The position numbers and the translations under genes are program-made. From assembly GCA_016169945.1 (NCBI GenBank), contig JADLSH010000216.1, positions 1,035,001 through 1,099,000 on the forward strand: 64,000 bases of DNA. The letters are read 5' to 3'. The stretch comes from Trachythela sp. YZ-2020 (lineage: Eukaryota; Cnidaria; Anthozoa; Malacalcyonacea; Clavulariidae). Under the pieces are notes generated by a model that worked only from the letters and a program-made list of their open reading frames with translations, did no database searches and was not told the origin of the DNA. Shown piece by piece: positions 32,980-44,171 of the stretch (positions are counted from its first letter, which is position 1; each line of letters begins with the position of its first letter).

Positions 32980-35935
32980 TATTATTATTATTATTAATCT
33001 TTATTAACCAATTTAAATGGCAACGCCTCACAACAAACGTGTGGGCTTACTACAGAATTAATTAACATTTAGTATAATCATTATTAAGATACTGCTAAAA
33101 TTCTATTATTATGAATAATATAACTATAAAGTATATTTCTATTTCTCGAAAATATTCTCATTATGACGTTATACAAAGTTAAAAAGACATCTATTTAAAA
33201 CACGCTTTTGAATCTTTCTGTGCGAACACTCGGTAGTTCATAATCGTGTCCGCGATTACGTAGTTCCAATTGGCGTTTAGGTGGCAGCAAGACATGATTA
33301 GGATCTGTGATAATTTTTCCCCATAATTTTCTACCTCTTGTATTTAAAATGTCCACAAAGATAACTGTTGAAGAAGATATCCATACTTATATGAGCGATT
33401 TAAAAATTTGTCAATTTGATTAAGATACTTGGAGTAAGACGCACATCCCCAAACTTCTATGCCAAAGATTAGTATTGATAGAATGAGGCTATGAAAAAGA
33501 AGATCCAACTCTCTACTGGAAAACCCGTAGTATTTACAAATCTGGACAATGTACATTCTACTACAGGCTTTGGTCATAAGTTCATAAAAATGCATATCCC
33601 AAATAATTGGGTTCTCTTGGAACGTTACCCCAATAATTTTTAACCAGCTTTTACGAGATATCGTAGGTAACGGCTCAGGAAGTGGACATGATATTTTTCC
33701 GTGTATAACCATCTCCCACGTCTTCTTATAGTTCAGTTTCATACGGTTAGTATCCGGCCAGTTGCTAATATTTTTAGTTTCTATTACCGAAGTGTAATTA
33801 TCGTTTGTAACTTTGACCCCTAAATTAATATCATCTGCAAATTTGACGATTAGGTTAGAAGGCGAGACAGGTCTTATGTCATTGATCATGATTGAAAATT
33901 AATATCATCTGCAAATTTGACGATTAGGTTAGAAGGCGAGACAGGTCTTATGTCATTGATCATGATTGAAAACAACATTGGCCCCAATACTGTTCCTTGA
34001 GAGACCCCACGATTTATAGGTAAATACTCTGTTTTTAATGCCATCGACAACGACTCGTTGGTGTCTATTTGTCAGGAAATTAATGACCCAGTTTATAATA
34101 TAAGGGTTTATAGGTAGTATCTTCAGCTTGTTACATAAAATCTCGTGCGGTACAGTGTCGAAAGCTTTGCTGGAGTCAAACGAAAAAACTCTGACCATCC
34201 TGGCGTCTCCATCCAGCCATTCCAATCAGTGCCATTGTGGAATTGTAACCCTTTTTATAAGCATATTGATCTTTGTGAATGAAATTTTCCATGGGTTGAG
34301 TTAATTCAGTTTCCATGGGTTGAGTTAATTTTCTTATGGGAGTAGTAAAAGATTTGCCAATTTCCAAATGTCTGGAAAAACACCAACCTTAATTGAGCTA
34401 TTGAAGATGGTAGTCACTACAGGCGCGATATCGTATGCATAGTTGTTCCAGAACCAACAAGGTAAGTCATCTGGCCCTGAGGCTGTTCGTTTCTGATTCA
34501 ATAATAATTTGCAAACAGTATGGACCGATAATTCAGGAATTTTTGTGCCACTAGGAATATGAACGGGTAGAGGAGTAGTATAATCATTATCCGTGTTTAT
34601 ACTTTGAAAACATTCGTTCATTCGCTTTGGGTCAAAGATAGAACTTAAGGGTACCTCACTGTTGGCACGCCCTGTTATATTGTTGACTAATGACCACCAT
34701 CTTTTTGACTCATAGTTTTTGTTCTTATTTTCTTGTTTTACCGCTTTACGCTGGTTCTCGCGGATAAGACAGTTAACTCTGTCATAGCATTTTTCTTTAA
34801 CTTTAAAATATGTTTAACTGTCGGAGAGAAGAAAGGAGGGTCTCTACTAGATACTCGAGTTTTAATGATTGGAAAACATTCGTCAAAGATTGGCCATATC
34901 TTGTTATAAAAAGCATATATTATTTCGCTTGGACAAGTTGTGCCACTGGTGATGGTATCCCATTGAACATCCTCCATTTTTTGTGACATCCTTAACTTAT
35001 TATGCCGTCTCAAGTCACAAAACACCGTTTTTCTTATGGCCTTTTTCTTTACCACAGGGTTAAGCAAAACAGCCAAATGATCAGATCGCACAAGGCCGTT
35101 TACCGCTTCGGCCTTTTCCCAATAATTGGGCACATTGGTTATAAACACATCGAGAATCTTTTGACCACGAGTTGGAACCTTCACAATCTGAGCTAAAGAC
35201 TGATAATTCAGCAATGTCTTTATCTCTAATTGGTTTATGTCTCCAGCAATAATTAATGTATAACACGAATCAATCAGGACATCAAGCAGGTCATCAGGGA
35301 GATACTCAGAAGAAGGAGGATGATATAGTGCCGCTACATAGAATACAGAATTATCAGTAGTTATTTTAGTCCACAAACATTCATACGGATTCGAAAATTC
35401 TTCTAGCCTCTCGAGTTGCCTGTTATTTCAATAGAAAACAGCTACTCCACCTCCCTGTCTATCATTTAGCCTGTCTTTTCGTATTACTGAAAAACCGTCA
35501 GTGCATACTGCCTGATTAGGAATGGTAGACTTAAGCCACGTTTCTGTGTCAATACCCAGATCAACATCATGATTCTTCAATTCTACGTACAAAGCTGAGC
35601 TGGCGTCAGGTTTAGCTAAGGATCTAGCATTTATTACTATACAGGTGGGGATAGAACGACACTTTGGAGGACCAGGTTTACTAACACAAATATTAATTAG
35701 ATTGTTCAAGTTGCGCGACGATGGGTTTATGATTTGTCGCCTTATGAGTGTGTTTTTTTGCCAAACCAAATCTAGGTTGCTGAACCAATCGTCGTGTTGA
35801 GAGTTTTTTAAGCGAGTCCGAGAAAACTTTGATGGTGCCTTTGTTGGAAAGGGCCACTGCTGAGCTGGGCCCTGGTAATTAATTGGTTTTCGTTCTTTTT
35901 GCCGTGAAGGGATACGATATGTGACAACCATGGAC
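32980..35935 (-). mobile_element. CR1/L2-type LINE, unit B copy, not interrupted
   Basis: Minus strand, in order: linker and endonuclease start (35931-35428, CIVINARSLAKPDASS, DTETWLKSTIPNQ, RQGGGVAVFY), endonuclease rest (35376-34738, YVAALYHPPSSEY, GLVRSDHLAVL), RT start (34621-34334, RTASGPDDLPCW), SSKAFDTVPHEIL (34225-33953) and VKFADDINLG to the C-terminus (33889-33344). The 3' tail is (AAT)n at about 32982-32996. Frame breaks remain between these segments, so it is dead, but it shows the structure that the nested LINE interrupts in unit A. Confidence 0.85.
33826..33971. repeat. Tandem duplication of about 74 bp over the RT catalytic motif
   Basis: The string from taatatcatctgcaaatttg to catgattgaaaa occurs twice in a row in unit B and once in unit A (7179-7252). 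The duplicated piece covers the FADD catalytic box on the minus strand. Confidence 0.9.
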
Positions 35936-36660
35936 TTTTACTATTCTTTTTCGAGACGTTTTTGCTCCAAATAGTTTGGGATCTCATCTGCATCGGCAAC
36001 GCAAGCAGCCTTCAATATTAAGATGCGACGACGCGCGGTCACGACGCGGCCGCCTTGACCGGGTAAGACTGGGGAGAACAACGGCGGCGTCTTGACAACA
36101 AAAGTGATTAAGATTTCAAATTGATACAACGCGCCATCAAATTGCGACGCGAGTGCGTTTCAATTGTTTTCATCGGAGTTGTTTATATATTTTTGTTATC
36201 TTATCCATCTTTAAAGCGATGACTTCTTTTAGACAAACTCGAAACCTTCTCGCTATTGCACTTGATGAGGGTTATATCAACGAGGAAGAGTTTTTGTTGT
36301 TGTGGGATGAGAACACATCCAAAAATCCCGACTTTCCGGTTGACATGTATCCATGGTTAAACTTGGATGAAAAAAAACGCCACCGAAGTAAAGCTGAGTT
36401 TCGTTTTGAGAAGAATGACATTCCTACTTTGCAGCAGGTTTTAAGAATTCCCGAAACCTTTACATGCCGACATGGAACAGTTTGTGATGGACTGACGGGT
36501 TTGTGTGTTGTCTTAAAAAGGCTAACATATCCATGTAGATTTAGCGATATGATTCCAACGTTTGGTTTATCGGTTTGCTCCAAATAGTTTGCAATCTCAT
36601 CTGCATCGACAACGCAAGCAGTCTTCAATAGCCGGCAGGACGTCGTCTTGTCGGATTTGC
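35936..36660 (+). mobile_element. PIF/Harbinger-like insert remnant
   Basis: Flanked by direct repeats that share ttgctccaaatagtttg and atctcatctgcatcg (35969-36009 and 36578-36610); unit A has only one such block (12145-12180). The insert holds the transposase-like frame at 36222-36587. On the minus strand, VADADEIPNYLEQ (near 36000) and VVDADEIANYLEQ (near 36600) are the two repeat copies read as protein, probably exon ends of the same element's second gene. Confidence 0.6.
36222..36587 (+). pseudogene. HARBI1-like transposase N-terminal fragment
   Basis: Starting at ATG 36222, the frame reads MTSFRQTRNLLAIALDEGYI, then EFRFEKNDIPTLQQVLRIP, HGTVCDGLTGLCVVLKRL and YPCRFSDMIPTFG. This is the helical N-terminal region that precedes the DDE nuclease domain in HARBI1-type PIF/Harbinger transposases (family pattern: FRF-K-DI--L---L-IP, DG---LC--LKRL-YPCR--D--P-FG). 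The frame ends at 36585 soon after, with no DDE domain, so only about 120 residues are left. Confidence 0.75.
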
Positions 36661-37060
36661 CCTAATATTATTGTAACTTGACCCAACTATAGCATCGTAT
36701 TTCGGTATTCGTGGTCTCTTCCTTGACGCGACTGTTAAACCGGGCAATAAAATTAAAGCGGGTCTTTGAAAATTCAAACGAAATTCGAAAGAAATTTGGG
36801 AAAAAATTCAATTGAAACTCGATTTTAGCACAAAAGCCCGTATCGATAGAGCTTTTTTCCCGATGTGACGTCACGTTGGTGTTCTCGTCCCAGTTTTTTT
36901 ATGCGCACGGTACAACGAAAAATCACCACCGTCATTGAATTTCGAAGCCAAAAAAACTCCATAAAAAATCAAATTTTCGAATTATAAAATACATTACAAA
37001 CGTTCTTAGAATAACCTCAATAATCGAAATATGCAAATTCCCCGATTATGACATATAGGT
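36661..37060. other. Spacer shared with 12240-12640, no gene seen
   Basis: Same sequence as in unit A with scattered differences. Contains cgatgtgacgtcacgt (CRE-like palindrome) which occurs in both units (12449 and 36861). The open frames here are not recognisable. Confidence 0.45.
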
Positions 37061-37825
37061 ACTTCCAGATATGGGCTATATATAGCCTATACACTATGCG
37101 AGAGGCAATGCAATCATGTGATTTTTTTATTACTTTTTATCTTTTTCGTGATTTGTCTATTTTTGGGGATCTATTTGTGATTATTTCATTATTTTTTTGT
37201 GATTTTTCTGAAGATATACCATTTTAATATCAATAACTATTGCCCCTCGAATAAACTTGCCTAGAATGAAGTCAAACAAGTGCGAAATTATCGGAATTCT
37301 CTACCTTAATATATTTCTTTCGTGCTGGCCCTTCTTAAATTAATCAAATATTCTGCATGGGATAAGCATTGGGGCTAAGCCTTAGCGTATTTGTTGAAAG
37401 GTAAAGAAATCTTATAGCTGACAAACAAACACATGCATGCATTTACTAAAAATAATAATTTCAAGATTATTTAATTTCATATAAGATATTAAATGTTTAG
37501 TCTGCTCACATGCGTTCCAATCTTGGGTAGAGTTGTATTAGTATACTATAAGTTTGTCTAATAGTAAAAATATGTGATAAAATGTGTATTTTTAAAATAA
37601 GATTTACTTGTCTAATTTGTAGTTTGTGTTCTCCTTTTCAGATTCCTTCTTTGGAGTTGAGCTATTATTAGTTCATCGCGACTTTTTGCTTGATGCCTGC
37701 GGTCGCTACTGAATACAATGAAGTCAAGCAGGTGTGAGATTGGTACAATTCCACTCCATGCATAGAATATTTCTTTCATGCTGGGCATTCTTAATTAAAT
37801 CATATTTTCAAAATTGCGTTTTAGG

Positions 37826-38207
37826 TACAGACGAGCAAGTTTTCCTTGACAAGTTCCTTGTCGAGTTTCTTTGTTCGTGTGTACGGCAAACAAGTTTTTT
37901 TCTGATCAATTTTTCCTTGACAAGTTTTGCGAGCCGGTGTATATTAACGACAAAAGTGAATACTTCATGTTTATAGTGCATGGCAATGGCCGTTGGCCGC
38001 TCAACTAGATCGAAAATAAGTGTGCAGTGTCGCACTGCGCATTTTCTTGTCAAGTTTTCCTTGTCGGCCGTACACACGAACAATTTTCCTTGTTCAAAAA
38101 CTGGGATGACTATCTTTTGAACAATTTTTCGCCGTACACACGGGAAAATAGAACTTGTCATGGAAAATTTGTCAAGGAAAACTTGTCAAAACTTGCCGGT
38201 CTCTGTA
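37826..38207. mobile_element. Inverted-repeat MITE rich in cttgacaag, unit B copy
   Basis: Same element as 15541-15921: start tacagacgagcaagtttt, end cttgccggtctctgta, internal cttgtcaag words. Confidence 0.7.
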
Positions 38208-39160
38208 CGGGGCTTTAAAAATGAATACATGCATTGAATAAGGCAATTGTAATTTCTTTTCATCTTTTTTTGTGATTTGTCTATTTTTGTGGATTTTTAG
38301 TATATTTTTTTGGTGATATTTTCACTATTTTTTGTGATTTTTCTAGTGAGAGTGTACGAGATTTATATCAGTGATTATTGCCCCTCGAATAAACTTGCTT
38401 CTAGCTAGAATGAACTGAAGTCAAGCAAGTGCGAAATTATCGTACTGATTCGCTACCTTAATTAATTTCATTTGCATGTGCTGGCCCTTCTTAATCAAAT
38501 ATTTTTGTTCGTGTTTACGGCAAACAAGTTTTTTCGATCAATTTCTCATTATCTGGTATGACTAGCTTTTAAACAAGGCTCCTTGTCAAGGAAAACTTGT
38601 CAATTTTTTGCCACACGCACCGGTAAATATAACTTGTCAAGGAAAACTTGCTCGCCTCTGTACTGAAAACGTCGTGCGGGACTTTAGGCTTAGCGTATAT
38701 TTGTTTAGAGGTAATGGGATATTATAGCTGTCAAGGAAACAGATTTACTACTAATAATAATAGTATAAATTTCATTATTTCAACCTGACAACAATGAAAT
38801 CGAGCAGGTGTGAGATTGGTACAATTCAACACCATAAAATATTTCTTTCATGCTGAGCATTCTTATAATTACATCATATTTTCAAAATTGCGTTTATACA
38901 TTGAAGTACATTGAAGGCAATTGTAATTCCTTTTTATCTTTTTTTGTGATTTGTTTATTTTTGGGGATTTTTATGATTTTTTGTAATTTATTCATTTCTT
39001 TTTGTGATTTTTCTAGTGAGGGTGTACGAGATTTATATCAATGATTTAATATTGCCCCTCGAATAAACTTGCATAGAATGAACTGAAGCCTCAATCAAGT
39101 GCGAAATGATCGGAATTCTCTGCCTTAAATTTATATATTTCTTTCGTTCTAGCCCTTCTT

Positions 39161-39271
39161 GAGATAATCTAAATAGCACGCCTCACGAGTCGCGACAAAA
39201 AGGCGCAAGTCGCGACAAAAAGGCGCGTTTTTTTGTCGCGAGGCGCGCCGCCGCGCCAATTAGATTATCTC
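39161..39271. mobile_element. 111-bp MITE with 9-bp target duplication, copy 1
   Basis: Ends gagataatcta / tagattatctc. GC-rich interior repeats gtcgcgacaaaaaggcgc. Flanks gcccttctt (39152-39160) and gcccttgtt (39272-39280) are a 9-bp target duplication with one mismatch, as in Mutator-like elements. Confidence 0.75.
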
Positions 39272-39808
39272 GCCCTTGTTAAATCGAATATCATTCTGGG
39301 TATATAGTCTTAGCGGATTTGTTGAGAGGTAAAGAAGTCTTATAGCTGACAAGAAAATACATTTACTACTACTAATAATAATACTATTCATTTCATTATT
39401 TCATGTTGGACATTAAATCTTTCTACTTGACAACAATGAAGTGAAGCCCCCAAGGAGGTGTGAGATTAGTACAATTCAACACCATAAAATATTTCTTTCA
39501 TGCTGGGCATTCTTTATTAAGTCGTATTTTTAAAATTGCGTTTATACATTGAAGTACATTGAAGGCAATTGTAATTCCTTTTTATCTTTTTTTGTGATTT
39601 GTTTATTTTTGGGGATTTTTATGATTTTTTGTAATTTATTCATTTCTTTTTGTGATTTTTCTAGTGAGGGTGTACGAGATTTATATCAATGATTTAATAT
39701 TGCCCCTCGAATAAACTTGCATAGAATGAACTGAAGCCTCAATCAAGTGCGAAATGATCGGAATTCTCTGCCTTAAATTTATATATTTCTTTCGTTCTAG
39801 CCCTTCTT

Positions 39809-39919
39809 GAGATAATCTAAATAGCACGCCTCACGAGTCGCGACAAAAAGGCGCAAGTCGCGACAAAAAGGCGCGTTTTTTTGTCGCGAGGCGCGCCGCC
39901 GCGCCAATTAGATTATCTC
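39809..39919. mobile_element. 111-bp MITE with 9-bp target duplication, copy 2
   Basis: Identical to the copy at 39161 with identical flanks, so it was copied by tandem duplication of the 648-bp monomer and not by a second transposition. Confidence 0.75.
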
Positions 39920-40629
39920 GCCCTTGTTAAATCGAATATCATTCTGGGTATATAGTCTTAGCGGATTTGTTGAGAGGTAAAGAAGTCTTATAGCTGACAA
40001 GAAAATACATTTACTACTACTAATAATAATACTATTCATTTCATTATTTCATGTTGGACATTAAATCTTTCTACTTGACAACAATGAAGTGAAGCCCCCA
40101 AGGAGGTGTGAGATTAGTACAATTCAACACCATAAAATATTTCTTTCATGCTGGGCATTCTTTATTAAGTCGTATTTTTAAAATTGCGTTTATACAATGA
40201 CTACACTGAATGCAAATAGGCGTGAAACTGTACAAAACAATTATATACTGTTCATTTCGAAATTTGTTCAGTCGTATGTAGCCGGTGTTCAGTTATTTTT
40301 CTCCATTCGAAGACACATGCAGTATTTCAATTTCAGGCATTTTTGAAGTAAAGAGTGACAAGAGTTGATCAAGCCATATATTACAATACAGAGGTAACTA
40401 TTTTGCAGTTTTGAAACATTATCCCACCAAATAATCGTAAATTGTCTAAACTGAGGTCAGACAGGGCATTTTTTAATACCGTAGTGTGGTGGGGCATTTG
40501 CCCAGTGGGCCCTTTCTATATTGCACCACCACTGAACGTAAAAAATGGCTTGCTGCTCCAGCTGTCTGGGCTCCTTGATTAGAACTTATGCACTGAACAA
40601 AGATGAAGCCTTCACTGCAAAAAATCCTT

Positions 40630-40870
40630 GCGTAAAAATTACTCAAAACATGAGTAAGAAAATGCGTTCACAGTGACACACAATACTTGAGTAACTTTAC
40701 CGCTAATGGTTGAGTAAAACTTACTCAAAATTTGAGTAAAACGAAATGCGTTCACAGTGACACCTAAAACGTGCGTAAAAGGCATACGTTACTCAACTTG
40801 AGTAAAACATAAGTTTTACGCAATCTATTTGAGTAAACTTGTACTCAAATAGATTGCGTAAAACAAAGGC
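40630..40870. repeat. Left subterminal repeats (ttgagtaa/ttactcaa, gcgtaa)
   Basis: About ten copies of actcaa/ttgagt in both orientations, including a palindrome centred at about 40844 (tttgagtaaacttgtactcaaa), plus ttcacagtgacac twice. Confidence 0.75.
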
Positions 40871-40984
40871 TTTACGCGCAGTAGATAGGCATCGACAGTA
40901 AATCCCGCGCAAGATTAAAGACAATTCACGATACACGGCACAAGTAGTGAGAAAAAAATAATATATTACGATGCTGAAGGTCAG

Positions 40985-41068
40985 CATTCTTTCCAAATCA
41001 CCTTTCACGACAATCACTGGGAAAGGGGACTCTAGTGTTGATGCAAAATCTTCTACATCCTGATCCTC
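40985..41068 (-). other. Exon-like segment a inside the CACTA-like element
   Basis: Minus strand: acceptor-like aatttag followed by a frame EDQDVEDFASTLESPF and PVIVVKGDLERM. Coding-like composition and a good 3' splice site suggest an exon of a gene carried by the element. No family recognised. Confidence 0.35.
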
Positions 41069-41710
41069 CTAAATTAAGATAGTTAAATGAGAAATAGAAT
41101 ACATTAGATCGTTTTGGGTGCAGGAGGGTGGGCACCCCCTAGCCTTGGGAAAGGAGAGTGCAAGGGGGGTGTCAATTTCCTATCAAAGTCATAATTTTTC
41201 AATTCGGAAAGACCACATCCTATGACTCTTGCAGTATTTTGCACATTCTACAGAACACTGCTCCTGATGACTATGTACTTGATCAACGGTTATGCCATGA
41301 ACCATGACCAAGCGGCGATGAACACCCCCCCCCCCCGCCTGCCAAATCGTGCTAAATCCCTCTCTGAGAATATAAACGCGCGATCATTGGAGTTCTTTGC
41401 AAAATGCTTTCAGATGCACTGCAATATATGCATTAGAATTTATGAAATAAACTCTTACCGAGACAAACCGAACAAACTCTTCTTGGTTGGCCTTACTCCT
41501 CTTTTAGGGCAACAGAACCTGGGCAACAACACCAGGGCAACTTCAGCAAGTTCATCTATAAAATACACATAAAACAAATGTGTACATGAGCAATTGTGTG
41601 CATGTACCGTGAAATATAGACTTAATTAAGGCTCTATGCATTGCAAGATTATATCTAACAAAGTTCTAATGATTATTTTAAGAGCATCTACTAAATTAGG
41701 TAACTTACTT

Positions 41711-41832
41711 GCAGAAGGCTCATCGACACCTTCTTCAGTTGGCTCGGTCTCCAGTAAGTCCAAAAATCTTTTCATTTCGTTTTTGAACACACTCTTTCCT
41801 CGTGCTACGTGAATTATGCTAGATGCCACTTT
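41711..41832 (-). other. Exon-like segment b inside the CACTA-like element
   Basis: Minus strand: VASSIIHVARGKSVFKNEM, then LDLLETEPTEEGVDEPSA, ending at a strong donor ctgcaa|gtaagtt. Acidic Glu/Pro-rich end. Not recognised. Confidence 0.35.
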
Positions 41833-42366
41833 TTTGATTTTGGAGATATTTCAATGTGTTCAATATACAAATTATGACATCACAAGCTGGGTATGTGTTC
41901 ATAATATTAACTATTCATTTCACCAAATGTTGAACAATCAGCACAACATAACTGATATTTTTTATGTCTAAAAATCTTGTACACAGTTTGCGACATTGAA
42001 CACATGTATTGAAATAGCTCAAATTGAAACCAAGCAGATATAGAAATATCTCCTTTGTTGTATATATACTGTGGTTTGTTCTTACCATAATATATTATTA
42101 TCAGTTACATGTGAAGGGACCAATATTAATATGTAAATTCTAGTTTTTGTCTTTGTCACAGCTATTTTACATAACTTGTAAACATTACAATACCACAGGT
42201 TCTCCTGGAACTGTCTTCTATTAAAACATTAACGGCCAGCACTACCCTTGAGAAGACAATAGTCTGGCATTAGACAGGGAAATTGTTGACCAAAGGCACA
42301 TTACAGCACAATGGTTTAATGAGAAAAGTTTCAAATACATTTAAACAAAAGAAAACAAAACATACC

Positions 42367-42438
42367 TTCTGTTCACCTCAGTCCTGAGTCAATTTGTTTC
42401 TCCGTTTACTTTTAACTTCCATCCCCAACACAACAAAT
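42367..42438 (-). other. Exon-like segment c inside the CACTA-like element
   Basis: Minus strand: acceptor ttgatttcttgcag and donor cagaag|gtatgt bound 72 nt. One frame reads GMEVKSKRRNKLTQD, then a stop. Could be a 3' UTR or terminal exon; weak. Confidence 0.25.
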
Positions 42439-43219
42439 GCTGCAAGAAATCAATGTACTAAATGAATGATCTAATGGAATCTGTAGAAGAATAAGTACAG
42501 TATAATATATAATATTAAATATTTCAACAACTATTCGGTCAAATACAGGACAGCAGTCGACTTAAAATGGGTTAGCAAGACATTGGAAGGTTGCCTGGTT
42601 AAAGGTTCACATGCAACAATCTCCACTTGACAAGTAAATTAAACTGTCTAGCAACTAGCATTAGAATGACTGAAATAGTGTAGTATGATGCAAAGATGTG
42701 CATTGCACCTTAACGGGTTAACCGAAAGATGGTAAATATTCTAAACTTTGCAAATTTGGGTATCTAAGCTACACAGTACAGTTGCCAAAAGATAACCACA
42801 AGTACACATTGGCATCAATAACACAAATTGGCAACAATAATATACAATATTTTATCATATACTAGAGCATGTTAATTTGCGCAATATAAATATTAATTAT
42901 TATAATAACACACACTAGCATTATCCTGGTAAATACACATGAATTTGTGGTTAGCCCTTCGCAACTTTTCATTTTTACAACTGCCTCTGCATGTATATAT
43001 ACACAATTTTTTACTAAACATTTAGACCAAACTTGCCGGTTAATTGTGTGAATTAGTAAGGCACAAAGGCTCCATTGCAACTTAATGGCTTAATGGCGTA
43101 TGTTCAATGCCGTAGGGGTAAGACGTGCATTATTAAGCTGCCGTACCCTGTACGAGTTAATTCAACTTTCTCTTTAAAAATCGGTTTTATATATTGTTTG
43201 CAATTGTCTGCTACATATT

Positions 43220-44137
43220 ATGCCTCCAAAGAAGAATAAAGCAAAGTCAAATGACTCAAATAACAATCATGGAGTCGTCACCGATTCGACGGATGAACAA
43301 ACGGACCCCATGCTCGACAAAAATCTTAGCATGGCTGCTTTTCAACTTAACCTAGAAAAGATGATCGATTGTCGACTAAAACAGCAAACAGATCTTATGA
43401 ATGACCTATTTATGAATCACTCTAAGTCGACTAAAGCAGATTTATGTGAAATAAAGTCAAGTCAAGAATTCCTTAGCTCAAAATTTGAGGAACTGGTCAC
43501 CACACTAAGCGAAGTCAAGGCGGAGAACAGTCGATTACGAAAAGACAGCGAGCTCCTACAAAAACGCGCCAACGATCTCGAGAAACAATGTGCTGAATCC
43601 GAAACGGCAATCGAAAGTCTTCGTCAATACTCTCGTAGGGACACGCTCGAGATTCACGGTATTCCAGTTGTCAAAGGAGAAATTACCAATGCCATTGTAG
43701 TCAAAGTTGCTAACTTGGCCGCTCCGGATCGTGATTTCAGCGAAGCAATGCTATCAATAAGCCACCGCCTACCCGCTAGGAGTGGATATATCCCCCCAAT
43801 AATTGCTAAATTTATTCACCGGGATGTACGCGATGTGATTTACAGAAACCGGCGAAATCTGAGCTCCAAATCAACACAAAATCTTGGCTTCGAAAACCAC
43901 AATAGCATTTATATTAACGAGAGCTTAACTATCAAAAGTCGTGCTATATTCACTGAAGCAAAGAAATTTCGAAACGAACATAACTTTAAATTTATCTGGA
44001 CGAAAAATGGCAAAGTGCATCTAAAGAAGAACGACAGTCAAACTTCAAGAGCCCATGTATTTAATTCAATGCAGGAATTTGAAGACTTTAAAAGTGGTTT
44101 CCTCTGTCAGCATGGTCAACGCAGTCCCACTTCATGA
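43220..44137 (+). CDS. LINE ORF1 protein (coiled coil, RRM/transposase-22-like)
   Basis: 305 residues, ATG at 43220, stop 44135-44137. Basic N-terminus (MPPKKNKAKSNDSNNNHG), a heptad-rich coiled coil at about 75-140 (SEVKAENSRLRKDSELLQKR), then QYSRRDTLEIHGIPV at about 136-150, the start of an L1-ORF1p-like RRM fold. It continues with SHRLPARSG and IIAKFIHRDVRDVIYRNRR and ends with a C-terminal region with HNFKFIWTKNGKVHLKKN. Such proteins bind RNA and trimerise in the LINE ribonucleoprotein. No zinc knuckle is seen. The frame is undisturbed, and ORF2 follows at once, suggesting reinitiation or readthrough for ORF2 translation. Confidence 0.85.
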   Translation: MPPKKNKAKSNDSNNNHGVVTDSTDEQTDPMLDKNLSMAAFQLNLEKMIDCRLKQQTDLMNDLFMNHSKSTKADLCEIKSSQEFLSSKFEELVTTLSEVKAENSRLRKDSELLQKRANDLEKQCAESETAIESLRQYSRRDTLEIHGIPVVKGEITNAIVVKVANLAAPDRDFSEAMLSISHRLPARSGYIPPIIAKFIHRDVRDVIYRNRRNLSSKSTQNLGFENHNSIYINESLTIKSRAIFTEAKKFRNEHNFKFIWTKNGKVHLKKNDSQTSRAHVFNSMQEFEDFKSGFLCQHGQRSPTS

Positions 44138-44171
44138 ATAAACGCAATCAACATTCTCAAGCCCAGCTAAG

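Larger units (their letters stand above)
37060..40200. repeat. Complex tandem array (unit B): long, short, short', short' monomers
   Basis: The landmark tgcccctcgaataaacttgc is at about 37240, 38379, 39052 and 39700, so monomer order differs from unit A. The long monomer lacks the twin hairpins, and two copies of a 648-bp short monomer carrying a small MITE are adjacent. Confidence 0.85.
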
